From: an uncultured Duncaniella sp. | GTDB lineage: Bacteria > Bacteroidota > Bacteroidia > Bacteroidales > Muribaculaceae | Assembly: GCA_910577335.1 (NCBI GenBank) | Contig: CAJTMJ010000015.1 | Coordinates: forward strand, 17,666 to 81,665 | DNA length: 64,000 bases | Direction: 5' to 3' | Shown: one piece after another, positions 26,071 through 36,152 of the stretch | Layout of the letters: every line of letters begins with the position of its first letter | Numbering within the stretch: position 1 is the stretch's first letter | Translations under genes and position numbers: made by a program | The notes under the pieces: generated by a model | The model's input: only the letters and a program-made list of their open reading frames with translations | Told to the model about the DNA's origin: nothing | Database searches by the model: none

Positions 26071-26523
26071 ATGTCAAGATTCAGCTTTTTTACCATTGGA
26101 ATGTTATATCTGATGAGTGCGTTATGCGCTCCAGATATTGCTGCTGCCGAACAGCGTCACTCAAAGGCCTCCCAGTCATATATGGCTGATAAGGAGATAT
26201 CTTTTGAAATGAACAGTGCGACAGGCTTTGTGCGTATACCGGCAGAATACAATTGGGTTAAGGAATATAGTCTTGGCGAAATGAATACACCGGTTGTCAA
26301 AAATAAAATCGATGTGAAGGATCGTAACTACCGATTCACCATCGGTGTTGAGGAACTTAGAAAATTATGTGGCACCGGGGCTCGCAGATTGCCGATAAAG
26401 ACAAAGATTATAGATGTAAGAAGCAAGAAAGAGAAATCATTCCACATCACACGCCTTATGGTCAGATTCAGATCTAAAGGTGGCGCAGATGTGCAGGTCA
26501 GTGGCTACATTTTTGATAAATAA
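26071..26523 (+). CDS. Small exported protein of unknown function
   Basis: 150 residues from the ATG at 26071 (an in-frame TTG at 26062 is less likely). A signal peptide ends near AAA (residue 25). The rest is a compact beta-rich domain with no cysteine pair and no recognised motif, ending VRFRSKGGADVQVSGYIFDK. It lies between prfA and pyrF in close spacing and is probably carried in that operon. Confidence 0.55.
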   Translation: MSRFSFFTIGMLYLMSALCAPDIAAAEQRHSKASQSYMADKEISFEMNSATGFVRIPAEYNWVKEYSLGEMNTPVVKNKIDVKDRNYRFTIGVEELRKLCGTGARRLPIKTKIIDVRSKKEKSFHITRLMVRFRSKGGADVQVSGYIFDK

Positions 26524-26548
26524 CAGAATATAAATTAAAACATAATAT

Positions 26549-27379
26549 ATGAACCGCTCACAACTTATTGAAAACATCCGTCGCAAGGGTTCGTTTCTTT
26601 GCGTAGGGCTCGACACCGACATCAAAAAAATACCGGCACATCTTCTTAATGAGGAGGATCCGATATTCGCTTTTAACAAAGCGATAATTGATGCGACCGC
26701 GCAGTATTGTGTGGCTTACAAACCTAACACCGCTTTTTATGAAAGCCTTGGTGTGGACGGTTGGAAGTCGCTTGACCGTACGGTTAATTATATACGTGAG
26801 AATTATCCTGACCAGTTGGTAATAGCTGACGCAAAACGCGGCGATATAGGTAACACCTCTTCGCTGTATGCGCGGGCGTTTTTTGAAAACATGAATGTCG
26901 ATGCTTTGACTGTGGCTCCCTATATGGGTTTCGACAGCGTGAAGCCATTTATGGATTATGAAGGTAAGTGGGTGATTCTGCTTGCCCTCACTTCAAATCC
27001 CGGCAGCCGTGATTTCCAATTCCTTACCGATATGACAGGTACGCGTCTGTTTGAGCATGTGCTTGAGACTGCACGTCAGTGGGGCAATGAAGATAAACTT
27101 ATGTTTGTGGTTGGCGCAACTCAGGGTGGAATGTTCTCTGAGGTTAGACGTGTGGCTCCGAATAATTTCTTGCTTGTTCCCGGTGTCGGCGCACAGGGCG
27201 GTAGCCTTGAAGAGGTCGCAAAATGGGGTATGACACTTGACTGCGGTCTGATAGTGAACTCGTCACGCGGTATAATCTATGCTTCTAACGGAGAGGATTT
27301 CGCGGAAGCGGCAGCTTCAGAAGCAAGAAAGCTTCGTGACCACATGACCATATTACTGTCAACTCACGGAGTGATCTAA
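26549..27379 (+). CDS. pyrF: Orotidine 5'-phosphate decarboxylase (type 2)
   Basis: 276 residues, the longer PyrF form of actinobacteria and Bacteroidota. The catalytic motif is DAKRGDIGNTSSLYA near residue 92. The phosphate-binding end is VPGVGAQGGSLEEV and VNSSRGIIYAS. It performs the last step of UMP synthesis in the cytoplasm. 25 bases after the preceding gene. Confidence 0.93.
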   Translation: MNRSQLIENIRRKGSFLCVGLDTDIKKIPAHLLNEEDPIFAFNKAIIDATAQYCVAYKPNTAFYESLGVDGWKSLDRTVNYIRENYPDQLVIADAKRGDIGNTSSLYARAFFENMNVDALTVAPYMGFDSVKPFMDYEGKWVILLALTSNPGSRDFQFLTDMTGTRLFEHVLETARQWGNEDKLMFVVGATQGGMFSEVRRVAPNNFLLVPGVGAQGGSLEEVAKWGMTLDCGLIVNSSRGIIYASNGEDFAEAAASEARKLRDHMTILLSTHGVI

Positions 27380-27405
27380 GAAGCTTGCAAAATATAAACT
27401 TAAAA

Positions 27406-28494
27406 ATGACCAACGGCGTGAAAACGCAAGATGTCACATTCGAAATATTCCACACCATATCTCCGCTAAAGGAGATATGGGTGGATTTTGATGTTTTATC
27501 CCTGCAGCTGATAGAGGATGGAAAGAAGAAACCGATAGAGTATTCTTTCTATCAAAGTTATGCTTGGAATGAGTTTGTAGAGGAATATTACAAGCAACAT
27601 TCATCACGGTTCAAGCGGTTGGATTACATCTTAATGAAGGTGGATGGCGAGCCTAAGGCTATATTGCCGTTGCGGGTCACTCTTTTCCCTAAGCGAAAGA
27701 TTGAAATGACCTCATGGCGCACAGCCGGTATATGCAATGCGGTGTCGCCTTGGAATGTCGCAGGTCACGAGAATGTTTTTAAATCGCTTATCGGCTTTAT
27801 GACTGAGCGGTATAAAGGATATGAAATCCGCCTATTCGACATGCCGGTTGAAACTTCGTTTGTTAAAGCGCTGGCGGAATTGCCCGGAGCGAAGGAATCG
27901 TTGCGTGACAGCTATCACATACCGCTGAAGGATTTTGAAAATTTCGACGCTTATTATCTCTCTTTGAGCAAGAAGCTCAGACACAATATCCAGACCCGCA
28001 GCAATCATTTCACTCATGGCGATTTGCGCTGGGAATTGAAAATCTACGACAAAAATAATCCTCCTACCGAAAAGCAGTGGCTGAGTATATGGCGTATATT
28101 TTATTACCGTAAACTTCAATGGAATAAAAAGGCATCCAACTTTTTCCGTCGGATAGTGTGCGAGTGGGAAGCCCGCAGGGAGGTGAAAAGCGGAATGAAG
28201 GTGGCGAGCTTCAATGCTCTCGACGAAGCCCGGCTATTTGTTTATGAAATCAATGGTGAGCCGGCTGCTTTTGTTTTCTGCTATGTCGCCGACGGGTATA
28301 TAGTGGTGCCAAAATTGGCTATCGACATGCGTTTCCGCACACATGCCCCCGGCATACTGATGCTTAAAGAGATAATGAAATGGTGTTACGACAACGGTAT
28401 AAAGGACTTTGACCTGTGTCGTGGTGAAGAGCCATACAAACAACAGATGGGTGGCATCCCATCCCAACTTTCAAGAGTTAAAATAAAAAACTGA
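27406..28494 (+). CDS. GNAT/FemAB-like acyltransferase (CelD/BcsL type)
   Basis: 362 residues from the ATG at 27406; an in-frame TTG at 27385 would add seven residues. The layout is that of the Acetyltransf_6/CelD group: an N-terminal half with YSFYQSYAWNEFVEEYYKQH, a middle ending LSKKLRHNIQTRSNHF, and a C-terminal GNAT core with ARLFVYEINGEPAAFVFCYV and FDLCRGEEPYKQQMG. These enzymes often modify polysaccharides or cell-wall precursors. Substrate unknown. Cotranscribed between pyrF and the M64 peptidase gene. Confidence 0.72.
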   Translation: MTNGVKTQDVTFEIFHTISPLKEIWVDFDVLSLQLIEDGKKKPIEYSFYQSYAWNEFVEEYYKQHSSRFKRLDYILMKVDGEPKAILPLRVTLFPKRKIEMTSWRTAGICNAVSPWNVAGHENVFKSLIGFMTERYKGYEIRLFDMPVETSFVKALAELPGAKESLRDSYHIPLKDFENFDAYYLSLSKKLRHNIQTRSNHFTHGDLRWELKIYDKNNPPTEKQWLSIWRIFYYRKLQWNKKASNFFRRIVCEWEARREVKSGMKVASFNALDEARLFVYEINGEPAAFVFCYVADGYIVVPKLAIDMRFRTHAPGILMLKEIMKWCYDNGIKDFDLCRGEEPYKQQMGGIPSQLSRVKIKN

Positions 28495-28499
28495 CAAAT

Positions 28500-29786
28500 A
28501 TGAAACGAATTAAACTGCTCGCAATTGGAATGTTGTGCGTCTCTGCAATGGCGCAGGGTCAGGATTATGACCATTATTTCCAAGACAAGACATTGCGGTT
28601 GGATTACATATTAGGAGCAACACCGAACGGTGATCGCACTGTGCTCCTTGACGCACAGTCATCGTTACCCGGATGGGCAGGTCGCCGGCATCATCTGAAG
28701 GAATTGCCGCTTGCCGGGAACGGATCGGTGACAGTTTGTGACGAGGCTACCGGCGACACAATCTATCGCACATCCTTCTCGTCGTTGTATAATGAATGGC
28801 TTTCAACCGATGAAGCCACAACCACTCCCAAGGGTTTTGAGCATACAGTGTTGGTGCCTTATCCTAAAGCCCCGGCATTGATTGACATAGACCTGTATAA
28901 CAGCCGCCATGAAAGCATGGCACGTATGCGTCACCGTATGGATCCAGCCGATATTCTTATCAGCAAGAAAGGGGAGAAGGATGTGACTCCTCATAAATAC
29001 ATCCACAAGGGTGGAGATCCCAATAAAGCGATAGATGTCGCTATCCTTGCCGAGGGGTATACCACAGCTGAAATGGATAGCTTCTATCGGGATGCTGAAA
29101 TAGCTGTTAAGTCCATATTGGATTATGAGCCGTTTAAAAGCCATGCAGGTGATTTTAATTTCGTGGCAGTGGCAAGCCCGTCGGCTGAAAGCGGTGTCAG
29201 CGTGCCTCGTCTCGGTGATTGGAAGTCAACCGCATTTTCATCTCATTTTAGCACTTTCTACAGCGACCGTTATCTCACTTCGCTACATCTGAAAGATATT
29301 CATAACGCATTGGCTGGAATACCCTACGAGCATATAATAATATTAGCCAACACACCCGAATATGGCGGTGGAGGCATATATAACAGTTACACTCTCACAG
29401 CTGCAGGGCATAAGATGTTTAAGCCTGTAGTGGTTCATGAATTCGGACACAGTTTCGGAGGTCTTGGCGACGAATACTTCTACGAGGGAGACGTAATGGA
29501 CGATTCATATCCCAAGGATGTAGAGCCATGGGAGCCGAACATCACCACTCTGGTTGATTTTGACAGCAAGTGGAAGAACCTTTTGCCAAAGGATTGTCCG
29601 ATACCTACCCCGGTAAGTGAAGCTGCCAAATATCCGGTTGGCGTCTATGAGGGTGGGGGATACTCGTTCCATGGAGTGTTCCGCCCTGCCGATGACTGCC
29701 GTATGCGCACCAACACAGCTCCGGCGTTCTGCCCGGCATGTCAGAAGGCTATGGATAACCTGATAAACTTCTATGTGAATGAATAA
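28500..29786 (+). CDS. Secreted peptidase of family M64 (IgA peptidase M64)
   Basis: 428 residues with a signal peptide (LLAIGMLCVSAMAQG). An N-terminal beta domain (about 20-150) is followed by a metalloprotease domain with VAILAEGYT and the zinc motif HEFGHSFGGLGDEYF near residue 318 (HExxH plus a downstream Asp/Glu). FNFVAVASPSAESGVS is typical of M64. The prototype from Clostridium ramosum cleaves human IgA; substrate here is not known, and Bacteroidota homologs are common. Last gene of the prfA-pyrF cluster. Confidence 0.88.
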   Translation: MKRIKLLAIGMLCVSAMAQGQDYDHYFQDKTLRLDYILGATPNGDRTVLLDAQSSLPGWAGRRHHLKELPLAGNGSVTVCDEATGDTIYRTSFSSLYNEWLSTDEATTTPKGFEHTVLVPYPKAPALIDIDLYNSRHESMARMRHRMDPADILISKKGEKDVTPHKYIHKGGDPNKAIDVAILAEGYTTAEMDSFYRDAEIAVKSILDYEPFKSHAGDFNFVAVASPSAESGVSVPRLGDWKSTAFSSHFSTFYSDRYLTSLHLKDIHNALAGIPYEHIIILANTPEYGGGGIYNSYTLTAAGHKMFKPVVVHEFGHSFGGLGDEYFYEGDVMDDSYPKDVEPWEPNITTLVDFDSKWKNLLPKDCPIPTPVSEAAKYPVGVYEGGGYSFHGVFRPADDCRMRTNTAPAFCPACQKAMDNLINFYVNE

Positions 29787-29862
29787 AAGTCAGGAAATGG
29801 CAGGTTAATGATGGCTAATTGCAGTCTTAGTGAAAGAAAGTGAAAATAAATTTGATGAAGTT

Positions 29863-29893
29863 TTTGTTAAATCAATAATATTCACTACCTTTG
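29863..29893 (+). promoter_or_regulatory. Promoter of rpmE2 (-33 and -7)
   Basis: TTTG at 29863-29866, a 19-base spacer and TACCTTTG at 29886-29893; the leader is about 70 bases. Confidence 0.65.
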
Positions 29894-29968
29894 CACCGCC
29901 ATTACGAATCTAAGTGCCCTACCAGCACATTTTCAACACTTTGATAATAATATAACCACGAAATAAAA

Positions 29969-30223
29969 ATGAAAGCAGACATCCATCCTTCAAATTATCG
30001 CGAAGTAGTTTTCAAAGATATGTCAAATGATGAAATCTTCATCACTCGTTCTACTATCGCTTCAAAGGAGACAATAGAAGTTGATGGCGTGACCTATCCT
30101 TTGGTCAAGCTTGAAATCACCAGCTCTTCTCACCCCTTCTTCACTGGTAAGCAGAAGCTCGTTGACACCGCAGGTCGTGTTGATAAGTTCATGAGCCGTT
30201 ACGGAAACCGTAAGAAGAAATAA
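29969..30223 (+). CDS. rpmE2: 50S ribosomal protein L31, type B
   Basis: 84 residues. The sequence opens MKADIHPSNYREVVFKDMSN and ends SHPFFTGKQKLVDTAGRVDKFMSRYG, typical of type B L31 without the zinc-binding cysteines. This C-minus form is normally used under zinc limitation, though Bacteroidota often carry it as the main copy. Ribosomal component. Terminator at 30255-30288. Confidence 0.95.
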   Translation: MKADIHPSNYREVVFKDMSNDEIFITRSTIASKETIEVDGVTYPLVKLEITSSSHPFFTGKQKLVDTAGRVDKFMSRYGNRKKK

Positions 30224-30254
30224 TAATTATCCCCGAGAGGAGATTTTAAGAGAT

Positions 30255-30288
30255 AATCGGGAGTTGCAATCAGTTGCGACTCCCGATT
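30255..30288 (+). terminator. Terminator after rpmE2
   Basis: AATCGGGAGT pairs with ACTCCCGATT around a loop, followed by TTTTTTTATT. Confidence 0.8.
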
Positions 30289-30339
30289 TTTTTATTGACT
30301 GAATGAAGATATTCAGTGTTTATTGGGTGTGGGATATTG

Positions 30340-31650
30340 CTATAAGTTATTTCTTCCTGTTGAGTCAAGATACTGTGCTTCTGACAGTTTGAACAGTCCG
30401 TAAGCGGATATATAGTCATCCTTAGCCTGACGGTCAAGAGCCTGAGCATCCAAGAGGTCAGTAATGGTGCTCATACCGGCTTCATAGTAAGCCTTATTCA
30501 GTCGGAGGTTTTCTTCGCTTTGGGTTATAGCCTCACGGGCAATCATCATTTTGCGATGGGCGGCAGTGAGATTGTCCCATTTGTCCGACATCTCTATTTC
30601 AAGTTTTTGACTCAGATTATCAAGTTCGGTACGGGCGTTTCCCAGTTCGAGAGATTTACGCTTTATGGCATGTGAGCCACCCCACCAGCCGGAGATAGGC
30701 ACTGATATGGTTGCCATTACACCGCCAAAGTTGTGATTCTGATTGAACACGTTGTGATAGAACCAGCCAGCACCGACAGCGACTTTAGGCAGGTTTTGTC
30801 CTATCTCCATTTTGCGTTCCAAATTTTTGGCTTCGACATTTTTCACAAGCAACTGATGATCGTTGGTAAGCCTCAGCGCATCGGCAGGATTCACATACAA
30901 CTCTTTCGGATATGCTGGCACGGAGTCGGGAACTTCACTTGTCACGTCGATATTTTTAGTGGGTCCAAGACCTATCTGTTGCGCAAGCAGCATCTTCATC
31001 AGCTCTATCCCGTTTTCAAGGTCTACGAGGTCGGCACGGTAGCTGTTTCGTTTTAGCTCTACCTTCAGATAGTCGTTCATTGTCGCTACTCCGACATCAA
31101 CGGCAGTCTTTACCTGTAGTCCGAGTGTGTCGAGTGTGGTTATGGCACTTTCCAAGGTGTGTTTGGTGGCTTTAAGTGTCACAAGTTGCCAGTACAGAGC
31201 CTCAGTCTGCAACTGCACTTGGTCGGCAGTCTGCTCCTTGCGTATGCGGGCGGCTTCTTCACCTACCTTAGCCAATTTATTGCCATTTACAATCTGACCA
31301 CCCATAAACACAGGCTGGAGCGCCCATATCCCGGCAGCTTTACCTTTATCTATTATTCCGAGAGTAAACAGGTCAAGCACGGTATATTGTATCATATCGT
31401 GGTTAGTGCGGAATGCGGAAGCACTTGCGGAAATCTCAGGGAAATACTTTGTAAAAGCTTCCTTGCCTGTCTCTTTAGCCGCACGCACGTTATTGTCGGC
31501 AGTGCGGATCTCGGCATTGCTTGCAAGCGCCATCTGTTTGCACTGTTCGAGCGTGAACACTGAATCAGCCATGGTCTCCGTCATCGAAGATTGTGCCAAA
31601 GCGGACGATGCTGTCAGGAGGTATATGATTAATAAATTTATACTTTTCAT
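30340..31650 (-). CDS. TolC-family outer membrane efflux protein
   Basis: 436 residues from the ATG at 31650, where the signal peptide MKSINLLIIYLLTASSALAQ begins; the longer frame from 31692 starts with TTG. Two outer-membrane-factor repeats are visible as long coiled coils, with the motifs EQCKQMALASNAEIRTADNNV near the start and NLRLNKAYYEAGMSTITDLLDAQ near the end. It forms the outer membrane exit duct of the tripartite pump whose permease and adaptor are encoded upstream. Its start lies 39 bases after the permease stop. Confidence 0.9.
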   Translation of the reverse strand: MKSINLLIIYLLTASSALAQSSMTETMADSVFTLEQCKQMALASNAEIRTADNNVRAAKETGKEAFTKYFPEISASASAFRTNHDMIQYTVLDLFTLGIIDKGKAAGIWALQPVFMGGQIVNGNKLAKVGEEAARIRKEQTADQVQLQTEALYWQLVTLKATKHTLESAITTLDTLGLQVKTAVDVGVATMNDYLKVELKRNSYRADLVDLENGIELMKMLLAQQIGLGPTKNIDVTSEVPDSVPAYPKELYVNPADALRLTNDHQLLVKNVEAKNLERKMEIGQNLPKVAVGAGWFYHNVFNQNHNFGGVMATISVPISGWWGGSHAIKRKSLELGNARTELDNLSQKLEIEMSDKWDNLTAAHRKMMIAREAITQSEENLRLNKAYYEAGMSTITDLLDAQALDRQAKDDYISAYGLFKLSEAQYLDSTGRNNL

Positions 31651-31688
31651 TGTCTTGATATTTTTGAGTGTGGATTCAAACACATTTA

Positions 31689-34600
31689 TCAAAGAAGGTG
31701 GGTCTCAAGCGGTTGCTCAAGGGGTTTGTCGGCTCCTTTTTGCCTGCACTTCATCATGCTGTAAGCCACCGGTATGACTGTCAGTATGAATATCATTGTT
31801 ATGGGTGTGCCCCAGAAGATCACAACACCCATAGGCTTCCATAATGCGCTGTTTCCGGTCACCATCGGTAACACACCCATAGTGGCGGCAGCCGAGGTAA
31901 GGAATATCGGGCGCATTCTACGCTTCGAAGCGTTGAGCACGGCGTCGTACATTGTCTGACCTTGGTTTCTCAACTCTTCGGCATAGTCAAGCAGCACGAT
32001 TGCGTTTCGAACCAATATACCCATCAGGGAGACTATACCCAAAACACATGTGAGTGACAGAGCGGTATCCTGTATGATTAGTCCGATGGCGGCTCCCGGT
32101 ACACACAGGAGAAGTGATAGAAGCAGAAGTATGGAGGTGTCTGCCTGAGCATAGTGGAACAGCAGGATGAAGAATATGACAGCGACTGCCATTGCCAATC
32201 CTGAGAGAATCTCAGGCAAAGTGTCCATTGTGTTTTCCCATTCGCCACCTTTACTAATCTGTATACCGGCAGGGAGATGCATTTTATTAATGCTGTCGGT
32301 CAACGCTATCGTACGGTCTATGACATTGACATTACGCTGAACTTCCGATATCAATGACACGGTATATACTCCGTTGTAATGGGTCAGCATACCCGGATGC
32401 CATTGCGGTGTGATGGATGAAATCTGTCGCAAAGGCACAGTACTTAGACCGATCACCGGCATTGGTTCCTCTTCAAGGTCGCTCACATTGCTCAGATGTG
32501 AAGTACCGGTCTTGAGAGTCACAGGTATGCCATAGTCACCTTCCCATACGGTCGCAACAGGGAGCCCCTGAGAGTAACGAAGGGCAAGAGTGGTTTCTAT
32601 AAGAGTGGAATTAAGCCCAAGGCGTTCAGCACGTATTTTGTCAGGGCTAATCAAGGCTGAGGCAAGAGGATTGTCGAGCGATGTGCGGACATTACGTAAT
32701 CCCGGCACACGACGAGCCACTGCGGCTACAGAATCAACCACTCGTTGCAATGTTGCCGGATCGGCTCCTGAAAATTTTATCTGTATCGGATAGTCGGCTG
32801 TGGAGTAGCTGAGTTGCTTAAATCTCACAAACGCATCAGGGAAGTAGCTCTCATACTTTTCGGTGTATTCATTCAAGACTTCTATGGTAGCTTCATTGCT
32901 TTTGGTATTGACAATGAACTGAGCGAAGTTAGGACCTCCGACCTGAGGTGCGTATGTTGCTTGGAATCTTGGAGAGGAGCAACCATGGAATGAAGCTATA
33001 GACACGACTCTCGGATCCTTGGAAATAATACGTTCGAGAGAATCGGCTATCATGGTGGAGCGTTCTACCGAGGCACCCCTCGGAAGATTTATCTCCACGG
33101 CAAACTGGTTTCGCTCGGCGATAGGCATAAGCTGTAGCGGACGAGAGATGAACAGCCAACCACCTATAATTATACATAACACACCGATGACAATCGTGGT
33201 CTTTGGGAAGCGGAAGCACCAGTCGATGACCTTATTGTAGAAATTCTGCATGGAGATAAAAAAGCTGAATTTCTTTTTCCCCGATTCGAGAGCTTCACGC
33301 TGCAATTTATAGATAGGCTTTTTGATGAGTCGGTATTGCATATATGGCACGAGCAGTTCAGCCACAAGCAATGATACTAAAAGAATAATGGTCATGCCCC
33401 ACGGGAAGTCGGTAAGGAAGTCACGGAACATACCCTTAATAGTGATGAGGAACGGGAAGAATGTCACAGATATGGCAAGCGTGGCTGAGAATATGGCTTT
33501 GAAAAATTCCGTTCCCGATCGCAGGGTCGCTGAATAGTGATCCATACCTTCCGATATGAGTTCCACATAATCATCAATGATGACCACTGAGTTGTCAACA
33601 ATCATACCCAACGTCACTATAAGACAAGCGAGGGTCACAGTGTTAAGCTCGATGCCAAAAGCGTAGAACAAGCCGAGTGAAATAAATATCGCAATCGGGA
33701 TTGTCGATGCGGCAATCAAAGCCACATTAAATGGCAAAAGCAACATTATGACTACCACTACCGCTATGATGGCGACAAGTAGCTCAACGAGGAAATAGTT
33801 TACAGAGCTGTTGACCACTACCGGCTGGTCGGTGATTTTAAATAAGGTGACACTTTCGGGGATTTCAGATTTGAAAGCTTCAATCTGTTTGTCAACCTCC
33901 TTACCCATCTCTACTATATTATAACCTTCCTTCATCTGCACACTGAGCAGGATACATTTCTGGAAGTTATTGGTTATGTAGCTGTCAGGGTCGGGATATT
34001 CTCTTTTGATATCAGCGATATCTCCAAGTTTTACAATGCTTCCGTCGGGCATTGACAGCACAATCATCTCGGCGATGTCAGCTATAGAATTAGCCGAACG
34101 CTTCACGATGATGGGCTGTGTGTAATGTCCGTTACGCAACGCTCCTCCGGTGGTCTGAAATCCCTGAGCGAGTAGAGTTGCGCCAACGGTTGTCTCGGAG
34201 AGCGCATAATGCTTAAGCTTTTCGGGATTGAGATACACGGCAAATTCCTCTTTCTGCTTTCCGGAAACGGTCATGGTTCCCACGCTTTCAACCGTGCGTA
34301 ACCTGTCCTTAAGATCGTCCATGTAATCGCCAAGCTCGCGATAGGTTTTATCTTCGCTCTGCATGGTTATCAGCAGGGCAGAGGTGTCGCCGAAATTACT
34401 GAGTGTTTCCACTGCAAGCACTCCGGGAGGGAGGGTCAGTTTCGCTTGCTCCATCCCTATCTTAAACTCATTCCAGAAGGGTTTGGAGTCAGAGACATTG
34501 TTGTCGAGCTCGACAAAAATAATCAGCATCCCATCTGAAATCTGCGAATGTGTCTTCTTTTTATCGACCTCTTTGTAGGAGAAAACATAGTCTTCAAGAG

Positions 34601-34853
34601 GTTTTAGGACCTCCTGTTCGATCTGTTCGACAGTCGCTCCCGGATATACGGCAGCAACCACACCTTCACGTATGGTAAATGACGGAAATTCGTTTTTATC
34701 CATCACTTTCAGCGCATATATGCCAAAAGCGATGAGCACACACACCAGCAGTATCACCTCCTTGCGGTACTTCAGTCCGGCGACAACCAACGGGTTGGGT
34801 CGAAGCTGAGGGGTAGGTGTGGTTTTTGGATTTGATGTATATGATGAAGCCAT
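31689..34853 (-). CDS. RND efflux permease (AcrB/HAE1-like)
   Basis: 1054 residues, normal size. Twelve membrane helices are in the RND pattern (first helix near 28-45), with two large periplasmic loops. TM4 carries TLACLIVTLGMIVDNSVVIIDD, which supplies the two proton-relay aspartates, and a lysine is expected in TM10. A proton-driven drug or small-molecule exporter in the inner membrane. Ordered adaptor-permease-TolC, all leftward in one operon. The substrate cannot be predicted from sequence alone. Confidence 0.93.
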   Translation of the reverse strand: MASSYTSNPKTTPTPQLRPNPLVVAGLKYRKEVILLVCVLIAFGIYALKVMDKNEFPSFTIREGVVAAVYPGATVEQIEQEVLKPLEDYVFSYKEVDKKKTHSQISDGMLIIFVELDNNVSDSKPFWNEFKIGMEQAKLTLPPGVLAVETLSNFGDTSALLITMQSEDKTYRELGDYMDDLKDRLRTVESVGTMTVSGKQKEEFAVYLNPEKLKHYALSETTVGATLLAQGFQTTGGALRNGHYTQPIIVKRSANSIADIAEMIVLSMPDGSIVKLGDIADIKREYPDPDSYITNNFQKCILLSVQMKEGYNIVEMGKEVDKQIEAFKSEIPESVTLFKITDQPVVVNSSVNYFLVELLVAIIAVVVVIMLLLPFNVALIAASTIPIAIFISLGLFYAFGIELNTVTLACLIVTLGMIVDNSVVIIDDYVELISEGMDHYSATLRSGTEFFKAIFSATLAISVTFFPFLITIKGMFRDFLTDFPWGMTIILLVSLLVAELLVPYMQYRLIKKPIYKLQREALESGKKKFSFFISMQNFYNKVIDWCFRFPKTTIVIGVLCIIIGGWLFISRPLQLMPIAERNQFAVEINLPRGASVERSTMIADSLERIISKDPRVVSIASFHGCSSPRFQATYAPQVGGPNFAQFIVNTKSNEATIEVLNEYTEKYESYFPDAFVRFKQLSYSTADYPIQIKFSGADPATLQRVVDSVAAVARRVPGLRNVRTSLDNPLASALISPDKIRAERLGLNSTLIETTLALRYSQGLPVATVWEGDYGIPVTLKTGTSHLSNVSDLEEEPMPVIGLSTVPLRQISSITPQWHPGMLTHYNGVYTVSLISEVQRNVNVIDRTIALTDSINKMHLPAGIQISKGGEWENTMDTLPEILSGLAMAVAVIFFILLFHYAQADTSILLLLSLLLCVPGAAIGLIIQDTALSLTCVLGIVSLMGILVRNAIVLLDYAEELRNQGQTMYDAVLNASKRRMRPIFLTSAAATMGVLPMVTGNSALWKPMGVVIFWGTPITMIFILTVIPVAYSMMKCRQKGADKPLEQPLETHLL

Positions 34854-34876
34854 AGTAAGACAATAGTTAGGTTTGG

Positions 34877-35953
34877 TTATTTCGCAGATACTGACACTTC
34901 AGTTCCTGTGCTCACTTTCTGCATCCCTGAGACTATCACGCTATCGCCGACGGCAAGTCCGTTCTTAACGATAACGCCGTCAGGAGAAAATTCATCGACA
35001 GTGACAAATTTTCTGATAGCCTTACCGTCTTTGACTGTCCATACAAACTGCCGATTGTCGGCATCAAGAAGTACCGACTGGGACGGGAGGATAAATGATG
35101 CGTGTTGGGGTTGTGCTGAATTATCTGATTTTTCAGAGCTAATAGACATGGAACCGATCATGCCGGGGAGAATTTTACCGTCGGGATTCGGGATACTGAA
35201 TTTGACAGTGTATGATCGGGTCAACGGATCAGCCACAACAGCTTTCTGGCTGATTTTACCTTCCACTTTCAAACTGTCGAGTCCGTCAAGGATTACATTC
35301 GCAGTACATCCGTCACTAAAGTTGGATATTTCCTCTTCGGGAACAGATATTGCCATGCGGATATCGTTGAGATTAACAATCCGCAGGATTGGTTGGGCAG
35401 CTATCACAGTCTGTCCGTCATCTGAAAGTTTTTCAGACACATATCCTGATATTGGTGAATGGATGGTGGCATCACCTACCGCTCTGTTGGCAAGTGCCGC
35501 AGCATTTTCAGCCTGTTTCAATTTTGACTGTACCTCCACCCATTTGATGTCGGGGAGGGCGTTTGCGTCGTGCAGTTTTTTTAGACGTCCGTATGCATCA
35601 CGGGCTTCTTCAAGTTCAGCCTGAGCAATGTTGTTGGCGTTCATCAGGCTTTCATCCTTGATTCGTGCCAACAGTTGCCCCTTGCTCACTTTATCACCGA
35701 CCTCAGCGTAAATTCTGGTTATGGTTCCCGGGACGGAGAAGCTTACGGTAGTGGCATCTGCCGATTCGACAGTGCCGGAAAATACTCTGTCGGAATTGCC
35801 GGTGCTGTTCCCCTGCATAACCTTCACGCTTACCTTAACCGGAGGAATAGTTGTGGGAGTATCGTGTTTTTTACATCCGCTAATAGCGACACTTGTTGCC
35901 AACATGATTGCTATAGGGATAATGGGATGCTTAATAGTGTTGAAACGTGTCAT
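34877..35953 (-). CDS. RND efflux periplasmic adaptor lipoprotein
   Basis: 358 residues. A lipoprotein signal ends SVAISGC (Cys near 26). A biotinyl-lipoyl-like start (SFSVPGTITRIYAEVGDKVSKGQLLARI) is followed by a coiled-coil hairpin (about 110-160), the returning lipoyl half (ATIHSPISGYVSEKLSDDGQTV), and a beta-barrel with LPGMIGSMSI. It links the inner membrane pump to TolC. First gene of the efflux operon; promoter box at 35986-35993. Confidence 0.9.
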   Translation of the reverse strand: MTRFNTIKHPIIPIAIMLATSVAISGCKKHDTPTTIPPVKVSVKVMQGNSTGNSDRVFSGTVESADATTVSFSVPGTITRIYAEVGDKVSKGQLLARIKDESLMNANNIAQAELEEARDAYGRLKKLHDANALPDIKWVEVQSKLKQAENAAALANRAVGDATIHSPISGYVSEKLSDDGQTVIAAQPILRIVNLNDIRMAISVPEEEISNFSDGCTANVILDGLDSLKVEGKISQKAVVADPLTRSYTVKFSIPNPDGKILPGMIGSMSISSEKSDNSAQPQHASFILPSQSVLLDADNRQFVWTVKDGKAIRKFVTVDEFSPDGVIVKNGLAVGDSVIVSGMQKVSTGTEVSVSAK

Positions 35954-35985
35954 AATAAATCAGGTGTGTTTAATTGATTTTAAAA

Positions 35986-35993
35986 CAAATTTA
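35986..35993 (-). promoter_or_regulatory. -7 promoter box for the efflux operon
   Basis: TAAATTTG on the minus strand, 33 bases before the adaptor start at 35953. Confidence 0.5.
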
Positions 35994-36026
35994 CATAACA
36001 TTAAGTTTTCAAATATATATGTATAT

Positions 36027-36062
36027 GAAAACGGCAGCATCCGTCACGGATACCGCCGTTTC
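36027..36062 (-). terminator. Hairpin after alaS
   Basis: Nested inverted repeats (AAACGGC/GCCGTTT outside, ATCCG/CGGAT inside) lie downstream of the alaS stop, before the efflux promoter. Confidence 0.6.
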
Positions 36063-36078
36063 AATCTATGAGACTTTA

Positions 36079-36114
36079 AACTGATTTCTTAAAAAATAAA
36101 AAGTTTAAATCAGT
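36079..36114. repeat. Short derivative of the palindromic repeat
   Basis: CTGATTT followed by TTAAAAAATAAAAAGTTTAAATCAGT-type bases (26 match the right end of the full copies) sits between alaS and its hairpin. Confidence 0.65.
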
Positions 36115-36152
36115 CCTTCTGAAAATCCCCAACCGGGGAAATTCAAGTTAGT